Below the pieces are notes generated by a model. It was not told the origin of the DNA, did not search any database, and saw only the letters and a program-made list of their open reading frames with translations. Of a stretch of DNA of 64,000 bases, positions 50,373 through 61,705 are shown piece after piece. The stretch comes from Bradyrhizobium commune. Its GTDB lineage: Bacteria; Pseudomonadota; Alphaproteobacteria; Rhizobiales; Xanthobacteraceae. Location: NCBI RefSeq assembly GCF_015624505.1, contig NZ_CP061379.1, positions 1,240,001 to 1,304,000 on the forward strand. Reading direction: 5' to 3'. A program made the position numbers and the translations under genes. Each line of letters starts with the position of its first letter. Position 1 is the stretch's first letter.

Positions 50373-51986
50373 TCAGCGCAGCGCGGCGGTGCGCATGACG
50401 AAGGACGTCGTCTCGAGCTTGGCGGTTGCCGAGCCCGAAAATCTGTCGCAGGAGAGGCCCTGCATGGGATCGTCGACGAAGCCCATCGCGATCACGGACT
50501 GCGGCTTGACGAAATAGGCACGCATCGCCGCCATGTCGAGCTCGCCCATCAGTGTCACCGACATCGCGCGGCTGGCGCTCGGCGACAGCATCACGATCTT
50601 GAGCCAGATGCTCTCGCCCTTGGCCGCAGAGAGCCGGGTCGAATTTGCGATCATGCCGTCGGTGCTCTTGGCGACGACGGTGTTGATCTCGGTTGCGGGT
50701 GCGGAGTTGCGGGCCTGGGACGCTGGACGCACGCCGCGCGGGATCGGCGCGGAGGCGGCGACGACATTGGCGCGGTCGACCGGCGAGGCGGCCGCCGGCG
50801 CATAGGCGAGCGCCTGATAGGCGGCGTTGGAGACGCTTGCGGTCGGCTGCGGATCGGTCGCAGCGGCGAGCGCCTGGCGCGCCTTCAGGGCTGCGACCTG
50901 GGCCGGCGTCGCCTGCTGCGGCGTGGCGGGGGCATCCCAGAAGCCGCGGGCGTTGATGATATCAGCCGGCGTCTCAGGCTTCGCGGCCGGCTTGTCGGCG
51001 ACCGGCGCGGGCTTCGGCTTGGGTGGCGCAACGAGCTGCGCATCGGCTGACGCAAGCTGGATCGCGGCGGCGACCGCCGGCTTGGCGCGCGGCGTCGGCA
51101 CGGGATCGGCGGGCTTCGCAGCGACCACGACAGGCGCTGCTTGCTTCTCGGCTGTTGCGGGCGCGCCCTCGTCGTCCTCGTCGCTGCTGGCGGCGGGAGC
51201 CGACTTGCCCTTGAATAGGGCGGCGAAGAAGCCCGGCTTGCCGATGGTTGCGGCATCTTCGCCATCGCCGCGCCGCTCGATCTCGGCCTTGGCGAGCTCA
51301 TAGCCCTTCAGCGGCATGCCGTCGGTCGGAACATGCACCGTCTTTCCGTCCGGGAAAACGCGGGCGAGCTGGTCATGCGTCATGCGCGGCCAGTGCCGGA
51401 TGCTGCCGGTGTCGAGATGCACGAAGGGCGAGCCAGAGGTCGGGTAGAAGCCGACGCCGCCGCGCTGGAGGCGGAGGCCGGCAAAGCGGATCTGCTCCAG
51501 CGGCACGCCCGGAATGTAGAAATCCATCGCATGTCCCAGCATGTGCTGGCTGAAGCGCGCCACGCCCGAGGAGCGGCGGCGGAGCATGGCGTTGGTGGCG
51601 GGGGAGCGGTAGGAGGAGATGATCTGGATCGGCTGCTTGCCGTCGACGTCGCGATAGACTTCCCAGAGGATATCGAACAGGTGACGGTCCATCACCGTCT
51701 CGTCCTGGGTGCGCCAGTCGCGCAGGAAGTGGTTCAGCGTCTTCAGCGCCGCTTCGTCGTAGCGACCGTCGCGCTTGAAGGTGATGGTGAGGTCTTCGCC
51801 GGAATGGGTGTGGTGGAAGGAGAGCGTCTTGGTTTCGTTCAGCGCCGCGGCGTTATGAACCGTGCCGGCAGCCGCAAGCAGCACCAGCGAGGCGAGGCCG
51901 ATCCGAGATCCGACCTTCACGCCCGCATGGGACAGCGACAGCACAGCGAATTGGCGTGCGAGACCAGTCAGCACGTTAGAGCCCAC
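50373..51986 (-). CDS. DUF882 / M15-like peptidase with long C-terminal extension
   Basis: A 537-aa exported protein. After a signal/anchor segment (RIGLASLVLLAAAGTVHNAAA, about residues 28-48) comes the DUF882 domain (about 50-215). Zinc-site motifs are SQHMLGHAMDFYI and FVHLDTGSIRHW, and the ISSYRSP motif of M15/VanY-like peptidases also lies there. E. coli YcbK has this domain. About 300 residues follow of an Ala/Pro/Lys-rich linker and a final domain (SRPASQARNSAP, then IWLKIVMLSPSASRAMSV). The action is probably peptidoglycan trimming. It starts at a GTG; an in-frame GTG four codons later is an alternative. Confidence 0.85.
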   Translation of the reverse strand: MGSNVLTGLARQFAVLSLSHAGVKVGSRIGLASLVLLAAAGTVHNAAALNETKTLSFHHTHSGEDLTITFKRDGRYDEAALKTLNHFLRDWRTQDETVMDRHLFDILWEVYRDVDGKQPIQIISSYRSPATNAMLRRRSSGVARFSQHMLGHAMDFYIPGVPLEQIRFAGLRLQRGGVGFYPTSGSPFVHLDTGSIRHWPRMTHDQLARVFPDGKTVHVPTDGMPLKGYELAKAEIERRGDGEDAATIGKPGFFAALFKGKSAPAASSDEDDEGAPATAEKQAAPVVVAAKPADPVPTPRAKPAVAAAIQLASADAQLVAPPKPKPAPVADKPAAKPETPADIINARGFWDAPATPQQATPAQVAALKARQALAAATDPQPTASVSNAAYQALAYAPAAASPVDRANVVAASAPIPRGVRPASQARNSAPATEINTVVAKSTDGMIANSTRLSAAKGESIWLKIVMLSPSASRAMSVTLMGELDMAAMRAYFVKPQSVIAMGFVDDPMQGLSCDRFSGSATAKLETTSFVMRTAALR

Positions 51987-52259
51987 CCAGTCGACCAGCG
52001 TTCAAAATGGACTCTCCCGCCAACCCCGTTAGCGCGCGAAAGAGGGTGAACGCTTTCTTAAAGCGAGAAGGTTAATTGAGGCTTACCTTCCCGCTCCCCA
52101 AACCAAGTCAGAATACAAACCTAAACGGCTGAGTGTGGCGAAAAAACGCCCAGTCCCGGAGCCCGGGCGGAGAATGGTTAACGTTAAGCGATCCCGCCCC
52201 AAGGACGGGGTCGCTGATTTTATTGAAGAATTTTTGAAAACCAGGCGGTTTGGAGCAGC
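51987..52259. other. Intergenic region with a stable hairpin between two cell-wall genes
   Basis: The region holds the promoter zone of the DUF882 gene and the end of the L,D-transpeptidase gene. AGCGATCCCG at 52187-52196 pairs with CGGGGTCGCT at 52206-52215 with one G-T position, and TTTTATT follows on the plus strand. It reads better as a plus-strand than as a minus-strand terminator. No gene is supported. Confidence 0.5.
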
Positions 52260-54473
52260 TCAGCGGGTGAATACCCGCTGAGGCCGGCGGCCGACCGGAG
52301 CCGGCGGCGGGGTCGGTGCCCCGAACAGCCGCTCGAAGAAGTTCGGACCCGAAGAGCCGCCATTGTTGGCGAACGCCACGCCGGACGGCAGCGTCGTCGC
52401 CGGGCGCGAATAGCTCGGCTGCGAGTGTGCCACGACGTTCTCGAGGTCCTTGCCGCGGCCGTTCTTCAGGATGTTGAGCATGGTCGCGTCGCGGCCATAG
52501 ACGTCCTTGCGGAATTGCAGCTTGCCGCCGTCGTCCACGAACGCGGTCTGATAGGTGATGTTGACCGGGATCGGGGTGGGGAATTTCAGGTCGATCTCAC
52601 CCGAACCGTACATGCCGCGGATGCGCTCCGGGGTGTAGTGCTCGTTCGGCATCGCGATGTTGAGCAGCACCGAGGCGTACTGATCCGGATTCTGCACACG
52701 CATGCAGCCGTGGCTGAAGGCGCGCTCGTCTTTGGCAAACAAATACTTGTCCGGCGTGTCGTGCTGATAGACCAGGAACTTGTTCGGGAAGTTGAAGCGG
52801 ATCCGGCCGAGCGCGTTGGCTTCACCGGGCGGCTGCGAGATGTGCACGGAGCCGTCGCGGTTCTGCTCGAGCTTCAGGCCCATGCGCTGAAGCACGGTCG
52901 GGTCCTGCTGAAGCGCTGGCAGATATTCGCCATAGACGATCGACGGCGGCACGTTCCAGGTCGGGTTGACCGTGATGTACTTCATCGTCTCGGTCAGCAG
53001 CGGGGTTGCATGCTGGCCGGGCTTGCCGGTGACGACGCGGGTGGTCCAGGCCTGCTGGCCGTGCTGCATCACCTTGAGCGTATAGTCGGGGATGTTGAGG
53101 ATGACATAGGCGTCGCCGAGCGAGGGCACGCCGAGGTCGCGCGGCAGCCAGCGCCAGCGCTCCATGTTCACCAGCACGGTGTCGATCTGCTTGTCGCGCT
53201 TCGGGCTGTTCAGCGCCTTCACGGTCGGCGCGTCGAGCACGCCGGTCGCCTTCATCTCGGCGCCGTCCTGGAATTTTCGCACGGCTTCGGCGACGGTCGC
53301 GTCGTAGCGCTCGTCATTGGGGTTCTCGGTGACGCCGAGCTTGGCGCGGAGCTGCGGCACGCGCGGATCTTCGACCACGATTTCGGCCTGCTTCTTGCCC
53401 TTGGCCGGCGTGTATTTCAGCGTCGGGCCGTCGGTGATCTCGATCACCGGACCATCGCCCTGGCCGCGCAGCTGCGCGAGCTTCGCCTTCAGCTCCTTGT
53501 AGAGCTTCTGCGGCGGGTTGTAGCTGTCGAGCGCCGCGGAGGCGTCGGCCGCGGTCGTGACCTTGGCGAGCACCTCGCTCGGGTCGACCGGATGCTCGGG
53601 ATAGAGGATATCGGCGCTGACCTGCGACCAGTGCATGCGGCCGCTCTGCGCCTGGCGCGCATAGTCGAACATGCTGGCGGTGAGCTTCAGCTCGGCATCG
53701 GCGAGCGCATCGGGCGTCGTGGCGGCGGCGAAATCCGGCACCGGATAGTCAGCCGGATTGAGGCCGTCGGAGGCCGCATCCTTCAGCCGCGCGATCACGC
53801 CCTTGGCCGCGGCGGTGAGGTTGCCGCCCTGGGTCCAGACCGGGGCGAAGTCGCGTGTACCGTAAAACTTCTCGATTGCCGCGCGCTCGTTCTTGCGATC
53901 AAGGTAGCGCACGCTCTTGGCGGCGATCATGTCCTTGAGCTTGTCGGCAACCGGCTGGTCGGCGGCCGGAACGTTGCTCGCGGCCTTCACCGGCTCGGCG
54001 GCCGGCTGCTCCTTGGCGACGTCCTTCGGCGGTTCGGCCGGAGTGGCTGCTGCGGCGGCGGGAGCGGCTGGTGCCGCGGCGGTATCGGCCTTTGCCGGCT
54101 CGGTCTTCGCGGGTTCGGTCTTGGCCGTCTCGCTCTTCGGCGCCTCGGTGGCGGGCGTCGTGGCGACGTCGGAGGGCTTGGTCTCGACCTTCTCGGGTGC
54201 CGGAGCAGCTTCAGCTTTCACGGGCTCTTTCGCTACATCCTTCTGGGCGTCCTGCACCGTGGCGGTGGTGTCGAGCTTGACGTCGGCTGCGGTCGGGGGC
54301 GGGACGTTGGCGGGCTCGGGGCGCGGGATCGCGGCTTCGATCGCGAGCTCGGCGGCGCTGCTGCGCGCCTGATCCTGTGCCAGGGCCGAGCCGGCAGACA
54401 CCGTGAGGAAGGTTGCCGCGACCGTCATCAAAACGCGGTCATAGCCTCGACGGTGGTTCAAACAGTCACGCAT
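52260..54473 (-). CDS. L,D-transpeptidase, YcbB (LdtD)-type
   Basis: A 737-aa periplasmic enzyme that makes 3-3 peptidoglycan crosslinks. The signal peptide covers residues 14-32 (VLMTVAATFLTVSAGSALAQ). A 150-residue Ala/Glu/Pro/Lys-rich region follows, then a scaffold domain (FYGTRDFAPVWTQGGNLTAAAKGVIARL), a PG_binding_1 module (VAEAVRKFQDGAEMKATGVLD) and the YkuD domain (ILNIPDYTLKVMQHGQ). The catalytic motif is SHGCMRVQNPDQYA, with Cys near residue 592. The domain order equals YcbB. The low-complexity arm is longer than in E. coli. The DUF882 gene on the same strand downstream suggests joint envelope work. Confidence 0.92.
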   Translation of the reverse strand: MRDCLNHRRGYDRVLMTVAATFLTVSAGSALAQDQARSSAAELAIEAAIPRPEPANVPPPTAADVKLDTTATVQDAQKDVAKEPVKAEAAPAPEKVETKPSDVATTPATEAPKSETAKTEPAKTEPAKADTAAAPAAPAAAAATPAEPPKDVAKEQPAAEPVKAASNVPAADQPVADKLKDMIAAKSVRYLDRKNERAAIEKFYGTRDFAPVWTQGGNLTAAAKGVIARLKDAASDGLNPADYPVPDFAAATTPDALADAELKLTASMFDYARQAQSGRMHWSQVSADILYPEHPVDPSEVLAKVTTAADASAALDSYNPPQKLYKELKAKLAQLRGQGDGPVIEITDGPTLKYTPAKGKKQAEIVVEDPRVPQLRAKLGVTENPNDERYDATVAEAVRKFQDGAEMKATGVLDAPTVKALNSPKRDKQIDTVLVNMERWRWLPRDLGVPSLGDAYVILNIPDYTLKVMQHGQQAWTTRVVTGKPGQHATPLLTETMKYITVNPTWNVPPSIVYGEYLPALQQDPTVLQRMGLKLEQNRDGSVHISQPPGEANALGRIRFNFPNKFLVYQHDTPDKYLFAKDERAFSHGCMRVQNPDQYASVLLNIAMPNEHYTPERIRGMYGSGEIDLKFPTPIPVNITYQTAFVDDGGKLQFRKDVYGRDATMLNILKNGRGKDLENVVAHSQPSYSRPATTLPSGVAFANNGGSSGPNFFERLFGAPTPPPAPVGRRPQRVFTR

Positions 54474-54819
54474 TGTGTCACACCCCTCGGGTGAACTGTC
54501 CCTCTCGTGGAACAGCTTCGTTATCGTCTATCAGCTTCGGCTAATTGCGCCGGCCTCTCGAAAGTTGCACGCCTGCACGCAACGATTCTTACGCAGACGA
54601 TATACAGGCCCCGATTCAGCAGCCAGCGCTACTCGGGACAACTCACGACAAACTGACTTCAAGGACGCCGCTTTGCAACGGATTGTGCGCCTCTGCCCCG
54701 CGCTTTTCCCTGCCTCTGTCACTTCCAAGTCACGGTTCCTGAACGGGTCGAAATCTCCGTAATGCGAACGGCTTACGGCCATGCCGCAGTATCGGGCAAA
54801 CCGCCGTTCACAGTGCGGT
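54474..54819. other. Intergenic region upstream of the L,D-transpeptidase gene
   Basis: About 345 bp without a supported gene. CCGTAA (54757-54762) and TTACGG (54773-54778) form a short hairpin after the regulator gene that ends at 54820. The remainder should contain the transpeptidase promoter. Several short frames cross it with no family resemblance. Confidence 0.45.
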
Positions 54820-56316
<1,497 letters not shown>

Positions 56317-56455
56317 GGTGTTCCCCGCACGCTACAACTATCTGTCTCGAATCGGGGCACTCTGGCCGAAGCCGATTAACGCACTCTTAAACCTTGCCGA
56401 CCCCAGCCATTGCGATCCATGCCATTGCGATCGTTGAACACAGGTTTTCCACACG

Positions 56456-58348
56456 ATGACCTCGCGCTCCTCTGCTCTCCGCAAGCCGAACACCAAGAAA
56501 GTCGCCACCAAGGCCAAACCCTCCGCCAGGACTTCACTCGCCAAGACTTCACTCGCCAAGCCTGCGAGCAAGACTGGCAAGCTTCCCGAGTGGAACCTCG
56601 CCGATCTCTATTCCGGCATCGACGCGCCGGAAGTGGCGCGCGATCTCGACACGATGGATGCCGATTGCGTCGCGTTCGAGACCGACTACAAGGGCAAGCT
56701 CGCGACAGGGACAGCAAACGAAGATGGCGGAAAATGGCTCGCGGAAGCCGTGCGACGCTATGAGGCGATCGACGATCTCGCCGGTCGTCTCGGCTCCTAC
56801 GCCGGTCTCGTCCATGCCGGAGACAGCGTGGACCCTGCGATTTCAAAGTTTTACGGCGATGTGTCCGAGCGGCTGACAGCGGCGTCGACGCATCTTCTGT
56901 TCTTCGCGCTCGAGCTCAACCGGATCGATGACGATATTTTGACCCGCGCGATGCAGGCACCCGAGCTCGCGCATTACCGTCCCTGGATCGAGGATCTGCG
57001 CAAGGAGAAGCCGTATCAGCTCGACGACAAGCTCGAGCAGCTTTTCCTGGAGAAGGCGCAGACCGGCTATTCCGCCTTCAACCGGCTGTTCGACCAGACC
57101 ATCTCCGGCCTGCGCTTCAAGGTCGGGTCCAAGGAGCTCGCGATCGAGCCGACGCTCAACTTCTTGGCTGACCGCGACGGCGCCAAGCGCAAGGCCGCGG
57201 CGGAAGCGCTGGCAAAAACCTTCAAGGCCAATGAGCGCACCTTCGCGCTGATCACCAATACGCTCACCAAGGACAAGGACATTTCCGACCGCTGGCGCGG
57301 CTTCAAGGACGTTGCGGACTCCCGCCATCTGAACAATCGCGTCGAGCGCGAGGTGGTGGATGCACTGGTCGCCTCCGTGCGCGCCGCCTATCCAAAGTTG
57401 TCGCACCGCTATTACGGGCTGAAGGCAAAGTGGTTCAAGAAGAAGCGGCTCGCTTATTGGGACCGCAACGCGCCGCTGCCGTTCGCGGCGACCGACACCA
57501 TCGCCTGGCCCGAGGCGCGCAACATGGTGCTGTCGGCCTATCGTGGCTTCTCGCCCAAGATGGCCGACATCGCCGAGCGCTTCTTCACCGACCGCTGGAT
57601 CGATGCGCCGGTGCGTCCGGGCAAGGCGCCCGGCGCATTCTCGCATCCGACCACGCCGTCGGCGCACCCCTATGTGCTGATGAACTACCAGGGCAAGCCG
57701 CGCGACGTGATGACGCTCGCGCACGAGCTCGGCCATGGCGTGCACCAGGTGCTGGCTGCGAAGAACGGCGCGCTGATGGCGCCGACGCCGCTGACGCTGG
57801 CCGAGACCGCGAGCGTGTTCGGCGAAATGCTCACGTTCAAGCGGCTCCTTGCCCAGACCAAGAATGCAAAACAGCGCCAGGCGCTGCTCGCCGGCAAGGT
57901 CGAGGACATGATCAACACCGTGGTGCGGCAAATCGCGTTCTATTCGTTCGAGCGCGCGGTGCACACCGAGCGCAAGAATGGTGAGCTCACTGCGACGCGG
58001 CTCGGCGAGATCTGGCTGTCGGTGCAGGGTGAGAGCTTAGGCCCCGCGATCGAGATCAAGGCGGGCTACGAGAGCTACTGGATGTACATCCCGCATTTCA
58101 TCCATTCGCCGTTCTACGTCTACGCCTATGCCTTCGGCGATTGCCTCGTGAACTCGCTCTATGCCGTCTACGAGAACGCAGCTGACGGTTTTGCCGAGCG
58201 CTATCTCGACATGCTCGCCGCCGGCGGCACCAAGCATTATTCCGAGCTGCTACGGCCGTTCGGGCTCGACGCCAAGGATCCAAAATTCTGGGATGGGGGT
58301 TTGAGCGTCATCGCGGGGATGATCGACGAGCTGGAGGCGATGGGCTGA
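56456..58348 (+). CDS. pepF: Oligoendopeptidase F (M3 family zinc peptidase)
   Basis: A cytoplasmic metallopeptidase of 630 aa that cleaves short peptides. The zinc site is LAHELGHGVHQV (HExxH, about residue 422-426). LAETASVFGEMLTF supplies the third ligand Glu. FYSFERAVHTERKNGELT and YSFGDCLVNSLY-like VYAYAFGDCLVNSLYAVYE are PepF signatures, and the N-terminal helical lobe begins near PEWNLADLYSG. The first 45 residues are a basic low-complexity leader. It includes a 15-bp tandem DNA duplication (acttcactcgccaag at 56531-56560) encoding TSLAK twice. The leader is not typical of PepF, and the functional start could be internal. Confidence 0.94.
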   Translation: MTSRSSALRKPNTKKVATKAKPSARTSLAKTSLAKPASKTGKLPEWNLADLYSGIDAPEVARDLDTMDADCVAFETDYKGKLATGTANEDGGKWLAEAVRRYEAIDDLAGRLGSYAGLVHAGDSVDPAISKFYGDVSERLTAASTHLLFFALELNRIDDDILTRAMQAPELAHYRPWIEDLRKEKPYQLDDKLEQLFLEKAQTGYSAFNRLFDQTISGLRFKVGSKELAIEPTLNFLADRDGAKRKAAAEALAKTFKANERTFALITNTLTKDKDISDRWRGFKDVADSRHLNNRVEREVVDALVASVRAAYPKLSHRYYGLKAKWFKKKRLAYWDRNAPLPFAATDTIAWPEARNMVLSAYRGFSPKMADIAERFFTDRWIDAPVRPGKAPGAFSHPTTPSAHPYVLMNYQGKPRDVMTLAHELGHGVHQVLAAKNGALMAPTPLTLAETASVFGEMLTFKRLLAQTKNAKQRQALLAGKVEDMINTVVRQIAFYSFERAVHTERKNGELTATRLGEIWLSVQGESLGPAIEIKAGYESYWMYIPHFIHSPFYVYAYAFGDCLVNSLYAVYENAADGFAERYLDMLAAGGTKHYSELLRPFGLDAKDPKFWDGGLSVIAGMIDELEAMG

Positions 58349-58498
58349 GCGGGCAGGGCGGGCTCAGGCGCCGGATCTGCGACAATCCGGATTCCAAATG
58401 AGCCGATTTGCCGGAAAACCCCGTCTCGGCGCCGTTGCCCTGCCCGAAGGTTTAAGGTATCCCAGCCCAAGAATTCGACGTTCGACTGGGGACATTCC

Positions 58499-58651
58499 AT
58501 GGCTGACCATAGCGAAGTGGCGTACACCACCGCCGACGGCAACGACTACGTTGCCCACGAGCAGACCTATGAGGGCTTCATCAAGCTGGTGAAGTACGGA
58601 ACGGCCTCGGTCGCGCTCATCGTGATCCTGATGGCGATCTTCCTCACCTGA
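58499..58651 (+). CDS. aa3-type cytochrome c oxidase subunit IV
   Basis: A 50-aa membrane protein (MADHSEVAYTTADGNDYVAH, then EQTYEGFIKLVKYGTASVAL and a final hydrophobic stretch IVILMAIFLT). This is the bacterial aa3 oxidase subunit IV family: a short polar N-terminus, the YEGFIKLVKYG segment, and one transmembrane helix at residues 31-50. It associates with the CoxABC core but is not essential for activity in Paracoccus. It is 136 bp before pntAA on the same strand, away from any coxABC genes. It was too short for ordinary frame lists. Confidence 0.88.
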   Translation: MADHSEVAYTTADGNDYVAHEQTYEGFIKLVKYGTASVALIVILMAIFLT

Positions 58652-58787
58652 GCATCGCCTGTTGCACCGCCAGCGTCGTCGGTGCTCATAATATTTGCAT
58701 TCAAGCCGGTACCAAAACCGGTATCCAACGTTGCGGGAGTGACGCTAAGTTTGCGTGCGCGCTTCGTCCCGCGTCGCCGGAGGGCCT

Positions 58788-59915
58788 ATGAAGATCGCCG
58801 TTGCCAAGGAAATCGATCCGTCGGAACCGCGCGTTGCCGCTTCGCCTGATACGGTGAAGAAGTTTAGGGCGTTAGGCGCCGAGATCGCAGTCGAGCCGGG
58901 CGCCGGCCTCAAATCGGGCCTGCCGGATTCCGAGTTCACCGCTGTGGGTGCCACCGTCAGCGCCGATGCGCTTGTTGACGCCGACATCATCATCAAGGTG
59001 AAGCGCCCGGAGGCATCCGAGCTTGCGCAATACAAGCGCGGCGCACTCGTCATCGCCATCATGGACCCTTACGGCAATGAAGCCGCGTTGAAGGCGATGG
59101 CCGATGCCGGTGTCTCCGCCTTCGCGATGGAATTGATGCCGCGCATCACCCGCGCGCAGGTGATGGACGTGCTGTCCTCGCAGGCGAACCTCGCCGGCTA
59201 CCGCGCCGTGATCGAGGGCGCCGAGGCGTTCGGCCGCGCCTTCCCGATGATGATGACGGCCGCCGGCACCGTTCCGGCCGCCAAGGTGTTCGTGATGGGC
59301 GTCGGCGTCGCCGGTCTCCAGGCGATCGCGACCGCGCGCCGTCTCGGCGCCGTCGTCACCGCGACCGACGTCCGGCCCGCAACGAAGGAGCAGGTGGAAT
59401 CGCTCGGTGCGAAATTCCTCGCTGTCGAGGACGAGGAGTTCAAGAACGCGCAGACCGCCGGCGGCTACGCCAAGGAAATGTCCAAGGAGTACCAGGCCAA
59501 GCAGGCCGCGCTCACCGCCGAGCACATCAAGAAGCAGGACATCGTGATCACCACCGCGCTGATCCCGGGCCGGCCGGCGCCGAAGCTCGTCTCCGGCGAG
59601 ATGGTCAAGTCGATGAAGCCGGGTTCGGTGCTGGTGGATCTCGCCGTCGAGCGCGGCGGCAACGTCGAGGGCGCCAAGGCCGGTGAGGTCGTCGACCTCG
59701 ATGGCATCAAGATCGTCGGCTACACCAATGTCGCCGGCCGCGTCGCGGCGTCGGCCTCCAGCCTTTACGCGCGCAACCTGTTCAACTTCATCGAGACCAT
59801 GGTCGACAAGGCCAGCAAGGCGCTCGCCGTGAACTGGGACGACGAACTCGTCAAGGCCACCGCCCTGACCAGGGACGGCGCTGTCATCCACCCGAACTTC
59901 CAGCCGAAGGCCTAA
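58788..59915 (+). CDS. pntAA: NAD(P) transhydrogenase subunit alpha part 1 (PntAA)
   Basis: The NAD(H)-binding domain I of the proton-translocating transhydrogenase, which uses the proton gradient to make NADPH from NADH. The 375-aa protein starts at 58788 after GGAGGG ([21 protein letters not shown]). It carries the family motifs [30 protein letters not shown] (the RQD-loop region), [30 protein letters not shown] (Rossmann, about 170-200) and [14 protein letters not shown]. It is followed after 11 bp by pntAB. Splitting PntA into soluble and membrane parts is normal in alphaproteobacteria. Confidence 0.96.
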   Translation: MKIAVAKEIDPSEPRVAASPDTVKKFRALGAEIAVEPGAGLKSGLPDSEFTAVGATVSADALVDADIIIKVKRPEASELAQYKRGALVIAIMDPYGNEAALKAMADAGVSAFAMELMPRITRAQVMDVLSSQANLAGYRAVIEGAEAFGRAFPMMMTAAGTVPAAKVFVMGVGVAGLQAIATARRLGAVVTATDVRPATKEQVESLGAKFLAVEDEEFKNAQTAGGYAKEMSKEYQAKQAALTAEHIKKQDIVITTALIPGRPAPKLVSGEMVKSMKPGSVLVDLAVERGGNVEGAKAGEVVDLDGIKIVGYTNVAGRVAASASSLYARNLFNFIETMVDKASKALAVNWDDELVKATALTRDGAVIHPNFQPKA

Positions 59916-59926
59916 GGAGAGCCGCC

Positions 59927-60244
59927 ATGGAGCATGCTGCACAGGTCGTCGACCCCTTCATCTTCCGGCTGTCGATCTTCGTCCTCGCCGTCTTCGTCGG
60001 CTATTTCGTGGTGTGGTCGGTGACCCCTGCGCTGCACACGCCGCTGATGAGCGTGACCAACGCGATCTCCTCGGTGATCGTGGTCGGCGCGCTGCTCGCG
60101 GGTGGTGTCGCCAACGTCTCGAGCGGCTCCGGCTGGGCGCGCGCCTTCGGCTTCGTCGCGCTGATCTTTGCCTGCATCAACATCTTCGGCGGCTTCCTTG
60201 TCACCCAGCGCATGCTGGCGATGTACAAGAAGAAGTCGAAGTAA
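59927..60244 (+). CDS. pntAB: NAD(P) transhydrogenase subunit alpha part 2 (PntAB)
   Basis: A 105-aa membrane subunit with the first helices of domain II: residues 13-33 ([20 protein letters not shown]), [25 protein letters not shown] and [25 protein letters not shown]. The [12 protein letters not shown] and [13 protein letters not shown] segments are diagnostic. AAGGAGAG precedes the ATG. It lies between pntAA and pntB with 11- and 39-bp gaps. Confidence 0.96.
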   Translation: MEHAAQVVDPFIFRLSIFVLAVFVGYFVVWSVTPALHTPLMSVTNAISSVIVVGALLAGGVANVSSGSGWARAFGFVALIFACINIFGGFLVTQRMLAMYKKKSK

Positions 60245-60283
60245 GCGGCCACCTCGGGCTGATGGGATCAATGGGGACCTGAG

Positions 60284-61681
60284 ATGAGCGCCAATCTCTC
60301 TGCATTTTTGTATCTCGTGGCGGGAGTGCTGTTCATCCTGTCGCTGCGCGGGCTGTCGAGCCCGGCGTCGTCGCGCCAGGGCAATCTGTTCGGCATGATC
60401 GGCATGGCGATCGCGGTCGCCACCACGCTGGCCAACCATCCGCCGGCAGACGGTCTCGCCTGGGTGCTCGTCATCGTTGGTATCGCGATCGGCGGCAGCA
60501 TCGGCGCGGTGATCGCCCGCCGCGTGCCGATGACGTCGATGCCGGAACTGGTCGCCGCCTTCCACTCGCTGGTCGGCATGGCCGCGGTGCTGGTCGCCGC
60601 CGGTGCGTTCTACGCGCCCGAGGCTTTCGACATCGGCACGCCCGGCAACATCCATTCGCAGAGCCTGGTCGAAATGTCGCTCGGCGTCGCCATCGGCGCG
60701 CTGACCTTCACCGGCTCGGTGATCGCGTTCCTGAAGCTGTCCGCACGCATGAGCGGCGCGCCGATCATCCTGCCGTTCCGCCACATCATCAATATCGCGC
60801 TCGCTGTGGCGCTGGTGTTCTTCATCGTCGGCCTCGTGCTGACTGGCAGCGCGGTCGACTTCTGGCTGATCGTCATCCTGGCGCTGGCGCTCGGCGTGCT
60901 CATGATCATCCCGATCGGCGGCGCCGACATGCCGGTCGTGATCTCGATGCTGAACTCCTATTCCGGCTGGGCCGCGGCCGGCATCGGTTTCACGCTCGGC
61001 AATTCGGCGTTGATCATCACGGGCGCGCTGGTCGGCTCGTCGGGCGCGATCCTGTCCTACATCATGTGCCACGCGATGAACCGGTCCTTCATCTCGGTCA
61101 TCCTCGGCGGCTTCGGCGGCGAGACGGCTGCTGCCGGCGGGGCGACAGGCGAGCAGAAGCCGGCCAAGCTCGGCTCGGCGGACGACGCCGCCTTCATCAT
61201 GAAGAACGCCTCCAAGGTCATCATCGTGCCCGGCTACGGCATGGCGGTGGCGCAGGCCCAGCATGCGCTGCGCGAGATGGCCGACATCCTGAAGAAGGAA
61301 GGCGTCGAGGTGAAATACGCCATTCACCCGGTCGCGGGCCGGATGCCCGGCCACATGAACGTGCTGTTGGCCGAGGCCAACGTGCCCTATGACGAGGTGT
61401 TCGAGCTCGAGGACATCAACTCCGAATTCGCGCAGGCCGACATCGCCTTCGTGATCGGCGCCAACGACGTCACCAACCCCGCGGCCGAAGAGGACAAGAC
61501 CTCGCCGATCTACGGCATGCCGGTGCTCCAGGTCTGGAAGGCCGGCACCGTGATGTTCATCAAGCGCTCGCTGGCATCGGGTTACGCCGGCATCGACAAT
61601 CCGCTGTTCTATCGCGACAACACCATGATGCTGCTCGGCGACGCCAAGAAGGTCACCGAGAACATCGTCAAGGCGATGTAG
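60284..61681 (+). CDS. pntB: NAD(P) transhydrogenase subunit beta (PntB)
   Basis: The 465-aa beta subunit. The N-terminal half (about residues 1-260) has eight or nine helices, with GGSIGAVIARRVPMTSMPELVAAFHSLVGMAA as the conserved His-containing proton-path helix. The C-terminal NADP(H)-binding domain III has VIIVPGYGMAVAQAQHALREM, YAIHPVAGRMPGHMNVLLAEANVPYD, VIGANDVTNPAA and GIDNPLFYRDNTMMLLGDAKK. All domain III landmarks are intact. It completes a functional transhydrogenase with pntAA and pntAB. Confidence 0.97.
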   Translation: MSANLSAFLYLVAGVLFILSLRGLSSPASSRQGNLFGMIGMAIAVATTLANHPPADGLAWVLVIVGIAIGGSIGAVIARRVPMTSMPELVAAFHSLVGMAAVLVAAGAFYAPEAFDIGTPGNIHSQSLVEMSLGVAIGALTFTGSVIAFLKLSARMSGAPIILPFRHIINIALAVALVFFIVGLVLTGSAVDFWLIVILALALGVLMIIPIGGADMPVVISMLNSYSGWAAAGIGFTLGNSALIITGALVGSSGAILSYIMCHAMNRSFISVILGGFGGETAAAGGATGEQKPAKLGSADDAAFIMKNASKVIIVPGYGMAVAQAQHALREMADILKKEGVEVKYAIHPVAGRMPGHMNVLLAEANVPYDEVFELEDINSEFAQADIAFVIGANDVTNPAAEEDKTSPIYGMPVLQVWKAGTVMFIKRSLASGYAGIDNPLFYRDNTMMLLGDAKKVTENIVKAM

Positions 61682-61705
61682 CATCGTGCCGGAATAGCGG
61701 GTCAA

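Noticed and set aside
52425..54494. 689-codon plus-strand frame opposite the L,D-transpeptidase gene
   Set aside because: Shadow of a YkuD-domain gene whose catalytic SHGC motif and signal peptide are clear on the minus strand; the plus-strand product has no family resemblance.
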